51,583 nt of DNA from Planctomycetia bacterium (GCA_016795155.1 JAEUIE010000062.1:1-51583), one strand, 5' to 3'. Shown: positions 18,189-27,650, counted from the stretch's first letter. A program made the numbers and translations. The notes: generated by a model from the letters alone, not told the origin.

Positions 18189-18629
18189 ATGTCCTCCCAC
18201 AATCAGGCAGACGGAACAAGTATCATGTCGCTCTCATCAGAAGAACTGAACCTGATCCAACTCACACAAAAGCTGCTGGATGCCATCACAGCGAAAGACT
18301 GGGCGGTCTATCAGGCACTCACCAATTCCTCGATAACCTGTTTTGAACCAGAAGCATGTGGAAACCTGGTGCAGGGTATGCCCTTTCATCAGTTCTATTT
18401 CCAACTGGGAGGCGGTTCACGGCCCGGCCTGGTCACACTGGTTCAGCCACATGTTCGCATCATGGGCGATGTGGCCGTGGTCAGTTACATTCGTCTGATT
18501 CAAAGCGTAGCCGACACGGGGCCACAGACCGTTGCTTTTGAAGAAACACGGATCTGGCAGAAAAATGGCTCTGCCTGGAAACAGGTACACTTTCACCGTT
18601 CTGCTGCAGGTTCCACCCGAAAGGAATGA
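18189..18629 (+). CDS. SnoaL-like protein of the CaMKII association-domain type
   Basis: A 146-residue NTF2-fold protein. EELNLIQLTQKLLDAITAKD (helix) and then WAVYQALTNSSITCFEPEA, GMPFHQFYF and HVRIMGDVAVVSYIR follow the pattern of the CaMKII association domain found alone in many bacteria. Here it has no kinase attached. An internal ATG at 18225 is an equally possible start, as neither has a strong ribosome-binding site. TATGATAATATA just upstream (about 18162-18173) may hold the -10 box. It is divergent from the histidine kinase. The ligand or reaction is unknown. Confidence 0.8.
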   Translation: MSSHNQADGTSIMSLSSEELNLIQLTQKLLDAITAKDWAVYQALTNSSITCFEPEACGNLVQGMPFHQFYFQLGGGSRPGLVTLVQPHVRIMGDVAVVSYIRLIQSVADTGPQTVAFEETRIWQKNGSAWKQVHFHRSAAGSTRKE

Positions 18630-18729
18630 ACCAATCGTAACTTTCAGGCATCACAATGTAGGTTGACTTCTGGTTCTCGACTGCTGGCTTCTTGATGCAG
18701 ACGTTGTAGAATTTCAGAGCTATGCACCC

Positions 18730-18816
18730 GGAGAGGTGGCAGAGTGGTTGATTGTGCAGCACTGGAAATGCTGTGTCCATGAAAGTGGACCGGGGGTTCG
18801 AATCCCCCCCTCTCCG
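18730..18816 (+). tRNA. tRNA-Ser (anticodon GGA)
   Basis: An 87-base class II tRNA. The acceptor stem GGAGAGG/CCTCTCC, anticodon stem CAGCA/TGCTG with loop CTGGAAA (anticodon 18764-18766), a long variable arm (GTCCATGAAAGTGGAC) and T-loop TTCGAAT are all present. It reads UCC/UCU. The 3' CCA is not encoded (genomic CTG after discriminator G). Confidence 0.97.
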
Positions 18817-18999
18817 CTGGTTTTGTTTTACTATTGCAGGTTATAGAGATGTAAGATTCTTAATGCCGCAATGTGACAGGTCTATCATAAACCGAAAATT
18901 CGATTTCCGTAGCGGATGGAACAATCAGTCTGGTAGTGTCACTCCATAGAATTCCACAAGCTGCAATGAAATTCATGTTCAGATGGAGGAACCTCCACG

Positions 19000-20583
19000 A
19001 TGAACCGCACCAGTATGATGCAACGTGGTCTGGCTCGTACAGAACCGTGGGACATGATCATCATTGGTGGCGGTGCAACCGGTGTGGGCATTGCAGTTGA
19101 TGCCGCTTCGCGGGGCTATCAGATCATCCTGCTGGAACAGCACGATTTTGGTAAAGGGACTTCGAGCCGAAGCACCAAGCTTGTGCATGGCGGTGTGCGA
19201 TATCTGGAACAGGGCAATCTGTCTCTGGTGATGGAGGCACTGAAAGAACGTGGCTTGCTCCGTCAAAACGCTCCACATCTGGTTTGCGACTTGGCATTTG
19301 TTGTTCCCAGCTACACCTGGTGGGAATCGCCTTTTTATGGCTTCGGTCTGAAAGTCTACAATCTGCTATCAGGCAAGTACAAGTTTGGCCCCACCGAACG
19401 ACTTTCCAAAGAAGAAACCCTGCAACGACTGCCCAACATCAAGACGGAGGGACTGCGAGGTGGAGTGGTTTATTACGATGGCCAGTTTGACGATGCTCGC
19501 TTGTTGATCAATCTGGTAACCACCGCGGCAGAGCAGGGTGCCACCCTCCTCAATTATGTTGCAGTGACAGGATTGCTTCAGGATGACGATGGCTTTCTTC
19601 AGGGTGTGCGGGCACGCGACATGGAAACAGGTCGCGAACACACCCTTCAAGGAAAAGTTGTCATCAATGCGACTGGAGCTTTCAGTGATTCCATCCGCCA
19701 AATGGCTGATCCAGATGCCAGGAACATGATTGTACCCAGCCAGGGTATTCATCTGGTGTTTGATCGTTCCTTCCTTCCCGGCGACAGTGCCATCATGGTA
19801 CCTCACACGACCGATGGTCGCGTCATGTTTGCTATCCCCTGGCACGGACATACTCTCGTGGGTACCACCGATGTTGCCATCGAAAAGGCAACGCTGGAAC
19901 CGCAGGCCACCCAGCAGGAAATCGAGTTCATCCTCGAAACCTCGGGACGTTATTTGCAGAAGGCACCAACGCGAAGTGATATCCTCAGTGTGTTTACTGG
20001 CATCCGGCCGCTGGTGCAATCGGGGCATGGCAAGAACACTGCTGCACTTTCCCGCGATCATACCATCCACATTGATAACTCCGGGTTACTCACCATCGCA
20101 GGGGGCAAATGGACCACTTATCGCAACATGGCACAGGACGCGGTCGATCAAGCCATCACCCTGGCTCAATTGGAAGAGGAGCCCTGCATCACCCGAACAC
20201 TGCAGATTCATGGTTACCATCAGAATGCAGAACAATTCGGACCATTGGGTGTTTACGGTGCCGATGCACCAGCCATTCTTGATCTTGGTCGTCAGGATGT
20301 TTCACTGAAAGTAAAACTACATCCTGATTTGCCTTACATACGTGCCGAGGTGGTGTGGGCTACCCGTTATGAAATGGCACGAACCGTGGAAGATGTGCTG
20401 GCACGACGCACCCGAGCTCTCTTTCTGAATGCCCACGCTGCTTGTGCGATGGCTCCTGCTGTTGCGTCGATCATGGCAAAAGAACTCGGATATGATGCGG
20501 CTTGGGAAGCTGACCAGGTCAAACAATTCGAAGCAACTGCCAGCCAGTATTTGCCGATGGAGCAACATGCCCGGAAAGGATAA
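19000..20583 (+). CDS. glpD: Glycerol-3-phosphate dehydrogenase (FAD-dependent)
   Basis: A 527-residue membrane-associated flavoenzyme oxidising glycerol-3-phosphate to dihydroxyacetone phosphate and passing electrons to quinone. The FAD-binding Rossmann motif IIIGGGATGVGIAVDAASRG is at about 20-39, followed by the family signature STKLVHGGVRYLEQ. The substrate region TGIRPLV and the AGGKWTTYR segment are present. The C-terminal helical domain is of normal length. Start ATG 19000 follows GGAGGA (about 18983-18988). It overlaps the next gene by 17 bp. Confidence 0.95.
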   Translation: MNRTSMMQRGLARTEPWDMIIIGGGATGVGIAVDAASRGYQIILLEQHDFGKGTSSRSTKLVHGGVRYLEQGNLSLVMEALKERGLLRQNAPHLVCDLAFVVPSYTWWESPFYGFGLKVYNLLSGKYKFGPTERLSKEETLQRLPNIKTEGLRGGVVYYDGQFDDARLLINLVTTAAEQGATLLNYVAVTGLLQDDDGFLQGVRARDMETGREHTLQGKVVINATGAFSDSIRQMADPDARNMIVPSQGIHLVFDRSFLPGDSAIMVPHTTDGRVMFAIPWHGHTLVGTTDVAIEKATLEPQATQQEIEFILETSGRYLQKAPTRSDILSVFTGIRPLVQSGHGKNTAALSRDHTIHIDNSGLLTIAGGKWTTYRNMAQDAVDQAITLAQLEEEPCITRTLQIHGYHQNAEQFGPLGVYGADAPAILDLGRQDVSLKVKLHPDLPYIRAEVVWATRYEMARTVEDVLARRTRALFLNAHAACAMAPAVASIMAKELGYDAAWEADQVKQFEATASQYLPMEQHARKG

Positions 20584-21118
20584 GCCTTTAGTCAGATCGT
20601 TTTACCAAGTACCAGCAGAAGTGCTGGCGCCGGCTCTGTTGGGTACTATTCTGGTCAGACAATCGGGGAACCGGCTGTTCCGTGCACGCATTGTTGAAAC
20701 CGAAGCGTATGTCGGAACCCACGACCTGGCGTGTCATGCAGCCAAGGGGCGGACGAAACGCACTGAAATCATGTTTGGCCCGGCAGGTATTGCCTATGTC
20801 TACCTTATTTACGGCATGTATCACATGTTGAACATCGTTGCCAGCCGTGAGGAAGATGCCCAGGCTGTGTTGATCCGTGGTGCAGTGCCACTGGATGACT
20901 GGAATGCTGATCTATCGGGGCCGGGCAAACTCGCCCGCCAGTTTGGGATTACCAGAGAACACAACGGCTGGGATTTAACGCATCCTGATTTCTGTCTACA
21001 TCCCGGTGGAACCGATCGGCCGGTTATCCAAATCACGAAACGCATCGGCATCGACTATGCGGGCGAATGGAAAGATAAGTTATTGCGGTTCATTGATGGT
21101 CGATATGTCAAACGGTGA
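20567..21118 (+). CDS. mpg: DNA-3-methyladenine glycosylase (AAG/MPG family)
   Basis: A 183-residue base-excision repair enzyme that removes alkylated purines. Start ATG 20567 follows GGAG (20559-20562) and lies inside the last codons of glpD. LLGTILVR, RIVETEAYVG with the catalytic glutamate, FGPAGIAYVYLIYGMYHMLN and LSGPGKLARQFGI (all family landmarks) are visible in order, so the active site seems complete. It is co-transcribed with glpD by overlap; a functional link between the two is not evident. Confidence 0.92.
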   Translation: MPGKDKPLVRSFYQVPAEVLAPALLGTILVRQSGNRLFRARIVETEAYVGTHDLACHAAKGRTKRTEIMFGPAGIAYVYLIYGMYHMLNIVASREEDAQAVLIRGAVPLDDWNADLSGPGKLARQFGITREHNGWDLTHPDFCLHPGGTDRPVIQITKRIGIDYAGEWKDKLLRFIDGRYVKR

Positions 21119-21119
21119 G

Positions 21120-21323
21120 TTATGGATTGGTGCCACCCATCCGCCTGACGCCAATTTCCACTTTCTCTAACTGTTGATTAGCCCTAGCCAGTTGTTTGTT
21201 GGTTTCTTCCAGTTGTGAATTAACATGATTCAACTCAGCCTGGAGCGAATCAAGTCTGTCTGTGACAGGCGACAGGCAGCCTGCGAGCATTGGCATCAAC
21301 AAGCAAATCATCAGCTTTTTCAT
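21120..21323 (-). CDS. Small coiled-coil lipoprotein
   Basis: A 67-residue predicted lipoprotein. Start ATG 21323 lies 7 bases after GAGGGGG; a longer start at 21341 is less likely. The signal peptide MKKLMICLLMPMLAGC ends in lipobox LAGC (C16). The mature part is one heptad-like helix (LDSLQAELNHVNSQLEETN onward) that could form an Lpp-like coiled coil in the periplasm. It is convergent with mpg, with stops 1 base apart. Function is unknown. Confidence 0.75.
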   Translation of the reverse strand: MKKLMICLLMPMLAGCLSPVTDRLDSLQAELNHVNSQLEETNKQLARANQQLEKVEIGVRRMGGTNP

Positions 21324-21489
21324 GGTGATACCCCCTCGCATCGTTCATCGTCCAGTAGCCCGTTCCTTCTTGATTTTCTTCTACCCTATGGTGAAAAAAG
21401 TTCTTGGCTAGAATCAGATACCTTTCAGAGGCTTCCTTCATATGAAAGTCTCTGCCAGTTGGTGCACGTCATTCCTATGAGATGGAAGC

Positions 21490-22332
21490 ATGGCAGCATT
21501 TATCAAGCTCAGTGCATTTGCAGATGAAATCAGTCCTGATCCGGTCGAGCAGTTCGATTTGCTCGCTCGCTGCAAGGTGCGACATGTTGAGTTACGCTCA
21601 GCCTGGAAAACCAATGTGCTCGATCTGAGCGAAGAACAGATCAGTACAATTGAAAAGCTGCTCAAAGAACGAGGCATGGCTCTGTCTGCGATCGGTTCAC
21701 CGATTGGCAAAGTGAAAATCACCGACCCGTGGGAGCCTCATTGGAAACGATTTCAGCGTGCTGTCGAACTGGCAAAACGATTTAACACGCCGAACATCAG
21801 AATCTTCAGCTATTATCCCGCAGACGATGGCAAACCCTGGTCGGATCATCGCCCTGCCGTGTTGGACAGAATGCAGCAGAAAGTTGAATATGCAGAAAAA
21901 GCAGGCGTTCGATTAGTGCATGAAAATGAGTCACGCATCTACGGAGAAGATCCTGTCCGCGTGCTCGATCTGTTCCGTTCCATCGACAGCCCTGCATTCA
22001 AGGCAGTCTACGATGCTGCCAACTATGTGCATGGTGGCTACGAGCCGCTCAATGCCTGGCACATGACCAAATCCTTTACAACGCATCTCCACATTAAAGA
22101 CTGGATTCACGGCCAGGAAAAAGGTGTGCTGGCAGGAACAGGTCAGGGACGTATCCCCGAATCGCTGGCTGATGCATGGCAGCTTGGCTACGAAGGTTTC
22201 GCTACCCTGGAGCCGCATCTGCTCGGCGGCGGTCCAACTGGTGGCATCACCGGACCGGAGCTATTCCCCAATGCTATTGAAGCACTGGTGAAAATTCTTA
22301 ATCAACTGGGCTACCCTCACGATGCCCGTTAA
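21490..22332 (+). CDS. Sugar phosphate isomerase/epimerase (xylose isomerase-like TIM barrel)
   Basis: A 280-residue TIM-barrel protein. It opens with KLSAFADEISPDPVEQFDLL and has the barrel landmarks VRLVHENES (metal-binding Glu), FKAVYDAANY (Asp) and THLHIKDW (His), consistent with the AP endonuclease 2/xylose isomerase-like superfamily. Planctomycetes carry many paralogues acting on sugars and inositols; the substrate here cannot be deduced. The start ATG 21490 follows a weak AGATGGAAG. The ATP-grasp gene starts 32 bp downstream, so the two probably form an operon. Confidence 0.87.
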   Translation: MAAFIKLSAFADEISPDPVEQFDLLARCKVRHVELRSAWKTNVLDLSEEQISTIEKLLKERGMALSAIGSPIGKVKITDPWEPHWKRFQRAVELAKRFNTPNIRIFSYYPADDGKPWSDHRPAVLDRMQQKVEYAEKAGVRLVHENESRIYGEDPVRVLDLFRSIDSPAFKAVYDAANYVHGGYEPLNAWHMTKSFTTHLHIKDWIHGQEKGVLAGTGQGRIPESLADAWQLGYEGFATLEPHLLGGGPTGGITGPELFPNAIEALVKILNQLGYPHDAR

Positions 22333-22364
22333 ATTTCCGATGAAGTAAAGAGTGCAGGCACCTT

Positions 22365-23369
22365 ATGAAATTCGGCATTACCTATACGCTCAAAGACCAT
22401 GAACTCGATACGCGTCATCTCCCCGATGACTGGCAGGAAGAACTCGATAGTCCAGTAACCATTGATGCTATAGCACAGGTTTTAGCGAAGATGGGCCACG
22501 AGGTCGTCAAACTGGGCGATGGTCCAGACCTGATCCAACTGCTGGGGCGCGAGAAGCCTGACATGGTGTTCAACCTGGCAGAAGGCCGTGGCGTTTCTCG
22601 ATCACGCGAAGCCTGGGTTCCCTCCATTCTGGAAATGCTGGGTATTCCCTTTACCGCATCTGATCCTTTGACCTGTGCTGTGACTCTGGAAAAAGACTAT
22701 GCCAAACGATTGGCAGCTGCTGCAGGAGTGCAGGTTCCTCCGGGTGTTGTCTTGCAGCCTGGCGATCCATTGCCTGATCCCCATTCATTGGGATTAACTT
22801 ATCCGCTGCTCATTAAGCCAGCCTGGGAAGGATCGAGCAAAGGCATCCGACTGCGATGTCTGGTTCACCAACCCAATGAACTTCTGGCTGTCATTAAAGA
22901 AGTTCGAGGCGATTACGCTCAACCCGTTTTGATCGAAGAGTTCATTCAAGGCGATGAGGTAACAGTGGGATTAGTGGGCAATGGTCAAGAACTGGCATGT
23001 ATTGGGATGATGCACATACAACCGAAACAACATAACAATCACTTTATTTACAGTCTGGAAGTGAAGCGCGATTGGGAAAACCAGGTCACCTACCACTCGC
23101 CGCCCAATCTGCCTGCAACAGTGCTGGAGAAGACAGCGAACGCAGCCAAACAGGCATTTCTGGCCCTGGGCTGCAGAGATTTAGCCCGTGCCGATTTCCG
23201 TATTCGAAATGGAATACCTTACTTTATCGAGATCAATCCACTGCCAGGCCTGAATCCCGACTACAGCGATCTGGTGATATTATCCCGCCAGATGGGAATC
23301 GATTACGAATCACTGATCAAATCGATCGTGGAAGCTGCACTTAAACGTTGTCAGAGTTCACTCAAATAA
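22365..23369 (+). CDS. D-alanine-D-alanine ligase-like ATP-grasp protein
   Basis: A 334-residue ATP-grasp ligase. The N-terminal domain has MVFNLAEGRG. The central domain has LTYPLLIKPAWEGSSKGIR (ATP-binding lysine and glycine-rich loop) and LIEEFIQGDEVTVGLVG. The C-terminal catalytic end ARADFRIRNGIPYFIEINPLPGL holds the Mg2+-binding D, E and N. It resembles Ddl but lacks close identity in the substrate loop as far as I can judge, so it may ligate another amino acid pair. It follows the isomerase gene by 32 bp. Confidence 0.85.
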   Translation: MKFGITYTLKDHELDTRHLPDDWQEELDSPVTIDAIAQVLAKMGHEVVKLGDGPDLIQLLGREKPDMVFNLAEGRGVSRSREAWVPSILEMLGIPFTASDPLTCAVTLEKDYAKRLAAAAGVQVPPGVVLQPGDPLPDPHSLGLTYPLLIKPAWEGSSKGIRLRCLVHQPNELLAVIKEVRGDYAQPVLIEEFIQGDEVTVGLVGNGQELACIGMMHIQPKQHNNHFIYSLEVKRDWENQVTYHSPPNLPATVLEKTANAAKQAFLALGCRDLARADFRIRNGIPYFIEINPLPGLNPDYSDLVILSRQMGIDYESLIKSIVEAALKRCQSSLK

Positions 23370-23452
23370 TGTCATGCGGAACGGGTGTCACGGTTTGCCC
23401 GTACGCACACTAACCATGCGAATTCACTGATTAGTTATTACTGCAATCTCAC

Positions 23453-24325
23453 TTAGACCGCAGGCAGTTGCATCGGCACGCCCAGACGACGGCTGGCAAA
23501 GCGTTCAATCTGCGATGCTACCGATTCACCGTGCGTCAGAAAGGCAAAGTGGCCTGCAAAATCAATCGTTTGCAATGCCATGCGAGGCAGCATACGCCGC
23601 CAGGGCTTCCAGGACTCCGGAGTCCCGAACACATCATGCGTGGCAGACTGTATCAATAACGGAACCTGTCGAAGGCGATCGATGTAATGATCTATATCAA
23701 ACTGCGATAGCAGTTCCAGGCGACGGGAAACCACGCCGATGTCAGTGCGTCGGCAAAGCGTTACCGCCAGTTCCAGTAGTTGCGGAAGTATCCAGCGTGT
23801 TCCAAACATGAGGGAAAACAGATTCTCGCTGCTGGCATTTTGATGAGCTGGCTGCAACACCTGCTGGAGCAGCAATTCGTTGAGAAGGGTCGAATATGAA
23901 GGAGCAATTCCCTGGGCAATAATCCCAGCGATTCTGCCTGGGCACTGTCGAGCTGCTTCTAAGGCACTAATGGCACCAAAGCCGTGACCAAAAATCAAGG
24001 GCCGTTCCAGCCCAAGAGCCTTCTGAAACTCAATGCAGTCTGTTCCTAATTGCTCCATGCCTGTTCGAACCGAAAGATCGTAAGGCGAATCTTCGCCACG
24101 GCTTTGCAGAACATAGACACAGAATTGCTGACTCAGTCTGCTGGCAAGAGGCAACGATATATCCATTCCACCAGCCAAACCGCTCAGCACAATAAGGGGA
24201 GGAGAATCTGGATTGCCTATCACAAAATAGCGAGCGAGGTAACCTGGAAGATGGGCAATTTTGCTGCCGTATGCAATTGGTTCGCTAGCCAATCCTTGGC
24301 GATTCCATTTCTCAGTCTGAAGCAT
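23453..24325 (-). CDS. Alpha/beta hydrolase-fold protein lacking the nucleophile
   Basis: A 290-residue alpha/beta hydrolase. It has an oxyanion-region VLSGLAGGM, the strand-turn YVLQSRGEDSP, and a nucleophile elbow reading IFGHGFGAIS. The expected serine of GHSFG is glycine (residue 115, codon GGC), one base from serine AGC. A C-terminal histidine (DFAGHFAFLTH) and an acidic residue before it (THDVFGTPE) are retained. It therefore probably does not hydrolyse by the usual mechanism and may be a binding or regulatory pseudoenzyme. It is divergent from the sigma-54 regulator gene. An AAGGATG ribosome-binding site precedes the ATG. Confidence 0.82.
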   Translation of the reverse strand: MLQTEKWNRQGLASEPIAYGSKIAHLPGYLARYFVIGNPDSPPLIVLSGLAGGMDISLPLASRLSQQFCVYVLQSRGEDSPYDLSVRTGMEQLGTDCIEFQKALGLERPLIFGHGFGAISALEAARQCPGRIAGIIAQGIAPSYSTLLNELLLQQVLQPAHQNASSENLFSLMFGTRWILPQLLELAVTLCRRTDIGVVSRRLELLSQFDIDHYIDRLRQVPLLIQSATHDVFGTPESWKPWRRMLPRMALQTIDFAGHFAFLTHGESVASQIERFASRRLGVPMQLPAV

Positions 24326-24482
24326 AAAATCATCCTTGCTCTGAACGTCTATACTTTAAAGCACTAACTGTGCCAAACTAGGTTTTTAGATTATTCCCCT
24401 TATTTAAGCAAAACATCAACCGTTAATGTTTATCGAACATTGGCGATTCATTAACGATTATTACCGGATAACCATTTAAAGC

Positions 24483-24506
24483 CTGATTACATTCACCTAT
24501 AATCAG
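24483..24506. promoter_or_regulatory. Inverted repeat upstream of the sigma-54 activator
   Basis: CTGATTA and TAATCAG are separated by 10 bases, about 40 bp before the ATG at 24545. The surrounding 24326-24544 region is AT-rich and lies between divergent genes. It is a possible operator; no sigma-54 promoter (TGGCAC-N5-TTGC) is visible. Confidence 0.3.
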
Positions 24507-24544
24507 ATTAACGAGAGTTCGTTACCGAATGTGAATGCCAAATT

Positions 24545-27500
24545 ATGCTGCTGAAGAAGTGGATTCTGATCGCACTGGGTTTTCTCATATTTATTTATGG
24601 GTTAGTCGTAATCATTTATTCTAACAGCACAAAGGAAATTGGTGTTCGATGCGCTTTCGACACTCAAATCCAGGCTGTTTATCCCAGCCATCTTGTTGAT
24701 GGACTGGCACCGCAAGGTAAGCCAGCCAAAGACGATACCATCACAGCTATCGCTGGTGTTCCAATCAGAAACTGGTCGGATTACCTCCGAACATTAGATT
24801 CCTTACGTCGAATCGAAGGTCGAGGCGTCGCGGATACCTCCAGTTTCCAGGAACTGGAAGAAGTTGCCAGGCAGGGAAATTATGTCGTATCTCGAGATCA
24901 CAAAACTCTTGTGCATATTCGCTTTCTTTCCAACGGTGTTGAAAAGCAGGCTTGGTGCGTCAGCACGGGCCCGCCTCCTTCAGAATTTCTCCCTTCGCTG
25001 ACATGGTTCCTGATCAAGCTTACCCTCTTGCTGATCGGTGCTGCAGTTTTCTGGAAGCGGAGCAATGACACGGTAGCAGTGCAGTTTTACCTTCTCTGCA
25101 TCTGCAATGTCGGCGCTTTCATGGGCGGCTATCACTGGCTGCGCGTTTCGCAAGATCCAATTCTGACAGTCATCTTCATGACCAGTGCCGTTCTGCTGCC
25201 TGCAGTCAGTCTGCATTTTTATCTGGTTTTCCCTCGCCCCAAGAAGTTGGTTGAGAAACATCGAGGCTTATCTCTTGTACTCCTTTATAGTCCAGCCCTG
25301 ATACTGCTGGCGACAATGCTGATTACCATGATTTCAGCCATTGTCGTGCATCGCCTGCAGCGAGATCCTGAACTCGTTCGCGATCTGCAGGGCGCATTAC
25401 TGAAAGAAATCTATATTGCCTTGGGGTTGGCTGCGGCCCAGTTCGCTGGTTGCATCCTCAGCCTGGCACATAGTTTCTGGTCAAGTAAATCGGGCAGTCA
25501 GGAAAGGCAACAGGTGAAGTGGATTCTTGCTGGAGCCAGCGCTGCTGCTGTGCCTATTGCCTATACACTCTGGCTGGCAGCTACCGATTCCGAAGCCTTC
25601 GGTATGGGTGGAGCTACCTGGCCCATGTTCCTGGCATCACTTTCCATCACGCTCGCCTATGGAGTCGGTATTTCCAGGTATGGTTTGCTCGATGTAGGTG
25701 CCATCCTCAGTCGATCCCTGCTCCCTTTGGCTGTCAGTCTCGGCGTGGGCTTGTCCTATGCCCTGGTTGTCTTCACTGGCATGCTCATCATGGGAGAGCA
25801 GGGCATCTTCACTGCTCCTTTAAGGCAGGCAACGTGGGTCAGCGTATCTGCCATCGTCATGCTGACTATTCTTGATCTGGCACGCAACCGCATACGTACT
25901 ATTCTCGATCGAAGACTGGACAAGACTCGAATATTGCTTGATCAGACACTGCAGAGGATGAATCTGACAGTGGAACAACAGCTCGATACGACGACATTAG
26001 CCAGGCGTTTTCTGCATGCCATTGCCGAGTTGATCGATCTGGAGGAAGGTTCCATTTTCCTCAAGCAAAAAAATGGAAGCGAGTACAAGCTGGTGGCTCA
26101 TCTGGGCGCCATTCCCCGGCAGAATTCCCTCATCGCGGGCACTCCGCTGGTTGATACGCTGAAAGAATTGCCGATGATCCGTATTCGTCAGGCGGGCAGT
26201 CTGTCACCGGAGCCAGCACAGCGTCAACTCAAAGAACTGCATGGTGAGCTTGCCTTGCCCCTGCGTTATGAAAATGACCTCTTAGCCATTCTGATCATTG
26301 GCCATCGCGAAGGCAGGCAGCTCGATATACCCACGCTGCACCTGCTGACGACGTTTTCCCAGATTGCCGGGCTGGCGCTTCATGGTGCTGAAGGCCATGC
26401 TGCCATGGATTCGTTGAACCGCGATCTACAGGAGAAAGTTCAAAAGATTTCTGAACAGCAACGGCGAATCGTCACATTGCAAAGCCAGTTGTCGCAGTTG
26501 GGTGCCAGCAAAACATCTTCAGCTGATCTGCAACTTCCTGCACCAGTTCCTTTTGCCAGTAAAGACCCCATTTCCGTGCAGGCTCCCAGTCTTGATGGGA
26601 TTGTGGGCAGCAGCAGGGTTATGAAAAAACTGCAGAACGCTGTCCGCAAAGTTGCACACAGTCAATCTGCTGTCCTTATTCGTGGTGAAAGTGGAACAGG
26701 CAAGGAACTCTTTGCCAAAGCCTTGCACGATGGTAGTCCTCGGGTCAAAGGGCCTTTTGTCAAGGTGCATTGTGCAGCGCTGGCTCCCGGATTGCTCGAA
26801 AGCGAGCTCTTTGGCCATGTAAAAGGTGCGTTCACCGGCGCCATCAAAGATAAGCCAGGCCGGTTTGAACTCGCCGATAAGGGTACTTTATTCCTTGACG
26901 AAATTGGTGATATCAATCTTGAAGTGCAGACCAAGTTGCTGCGCGTGCTGCAGGAAATGACGTTTGAACGCGTTGGCTCTACGGTTTCCCAGACGGTGGA
27001 TGTCCGCATCATTGCCGCCACCAATCAGGATCTTGAAAGGCTGATGAAGGAAGGCAAATTCCGTGAAGACCTCTTTTTCCGACTGAATGTCATCACCATT
27101 CGCACTCCATCACTTCGCGAACGCCCCGAAGATATCCTTGAACTGGCCGATCACTTCCTCAAGATTTATGCAACCAAGTCAAACATCCCTGTACCAGCAC
27201 TCGACGATGATGCTGCTCTGGCACTCAAAGCCTATGCATGGCCGGGCAATGTGCGAGAGCTGGAAAATGTCATCGAACGTGCCGTGGTTCTTGTGGAAGG
27301 GAACAGTATCACACTCAACGAATTGCCTACAGAAGTAACAGCAGTTGCAACAACGCCGGCGCGAATGTTTTCAGACTTGAATGAAGCAAACACCAGTTGG
27401 AACAGTGACGATGCAGACTGGGCTGCTCGGTATGAATCGGAAGAACGTCAGCGATTGATCCAGGCGATGTCACAAGCGGGTGGCAATAAATCGAAAGCAG

Positions 27501-27577
27501 CCCGCCTTTTGAACATGCCTCGCAGCACTTTTGTCAGCAAGATGGAAAAGCATGGCTTGCTGCCACGCCGGGTGTAA
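24545..27577 (+). CDS. Membrane-anchored sigma-54 transcription activator with PDZ-like and GAF domains
   Basis: A 1,010-residue regulator that would activate RNA polymerase carrying sigma-54. Order: TM helix (8-27); a PDZ-like exported region (about 35-140, with DDTITAIAGVPIRNWSDYL); about seven to eight TM helices (about 155-445); a GAF domain (about 465-620); a short coiled coil (628-660); the AAA+ domain (about 685-925) with Walker A GESGTGKE at 714, the sigma-54 contact GAFTGA at 761, and FLDEIGD; and a Fis-type HTH at the end (GGNKSKAARLLNMPRSTF). The activator is therefore tethered to the membrane, unlike NtrC-type regulators. No receiver domain is present, so control is likely through membrane/periplasmic or GAF signals. 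Confidence 0.92.
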   Translation: MLLKKWILIALGFLIFIYGLVVIIYSNSTKEIGVRCAFDTQIQAVYPSHLVDGLAPQGKPAKDDTITAIAGVPIRNWSDYLRTLDSLRRIEGRGVADTSSFQELEEVARQGNYVVSRDHKTLVHIRFLSNGVEKQAWCVSTGPPPSEFLPSLTWFLIKLTLLLIGAAVFWKRSNDTVAVQFYLLCICNVGAFMGGYHWLRVSQDPILTVIFMTSAVLLPAVSLHFYLVFPRPKKLVEKHRGLSLVLLYSPALILLATMLITMISAIVVHRLQRDPELVRDLQGALLKEIYIALGLAAAQFAGCILSLAHSFWSSKSGSQERQQVKWILAGASAAAVPIAYTLWLAATDSEAFGMGGATWPMFLASLSITLAYGVGISRYGLLDVGAILSRSLLPLAVSLGVGLSYALVVFTGMLIMGEQGIFTAPLRQATWVSVSAIVMLTILDLARNRIRTILDRRLDKTRILLDQTLQRMNLTVEQQLDTTTLARRFLHAIAELIDLEEGSIFLKQKNGSEYKLVAHLGAIPRQNSLIAGTPLVDTLKELPMIRIRQAGSLSPEPAQRQLKELHGELALPLRYENDLLAILIIGHREGRQLDIPTLHLLTTFSQIAGLALHGAEGHAAMDSLNRDLQEKVQKISEQQRRIVTLQSQLSQLGASKTSSADLQLPAPVPFASKDPISVQAPSLDGIVGSSRVMKKLQNAVRKVAHSQSAVLIRGESGTGKELFAKALHDGSPRVKGPFVKVHCAALAPGLLESELFGHVKGAFTGAIKDKPGRFELADKGTLFLDEIGDINLEVQTKLLRVLQEMTFERVGSTVSQTVDVRIIAATNQDLERLMKEGKFREDLFFRLNVITIRTPSLRERPEDILELADHFLKIYATKSNIPVPALDDDAALALKAYAWPGNVRELENVIERAVVLVEGNSITLNELPTEVTAVATTPARMFSDLNEANTSWNSDDADWAARYESEERQRLIQAMSQAGGNKSKAARLLNMPRSTFVSKMEKHGLLPRRV

Positions 27578-27612
27578 ACTTACTTTAAACAGACCTGGAA
27601 GATTTCCCTTCA

Positions 27613-27650
27613 CAAAAAAAACACTCGCAGTATTGAGACTACGAGTGTTT
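27613..27650 (-). terminator. Terminator of the rpsB-tsf operon
   Basis: On the minus strand, AAACACTCGTAGT and ACTGCGAGTGTTT form a stem (one mismatch) followed by a run of eight T. It lies 37 bases after the tsf stop and also closes the convergent sigma-54 activator gene. Confidence 0.9.

Noticed and set aside
18814-18820. Encoded CCA end of the tRNA
   Set aside because: After the discriminator G the genome reads CTG, so CCA must be added after transcription.
24326-24544. A sigma-54 promoter driving the sigma-54 activator
   Set aside because: No TGGCAC-N5-TTGC-like pair could be found in this region.
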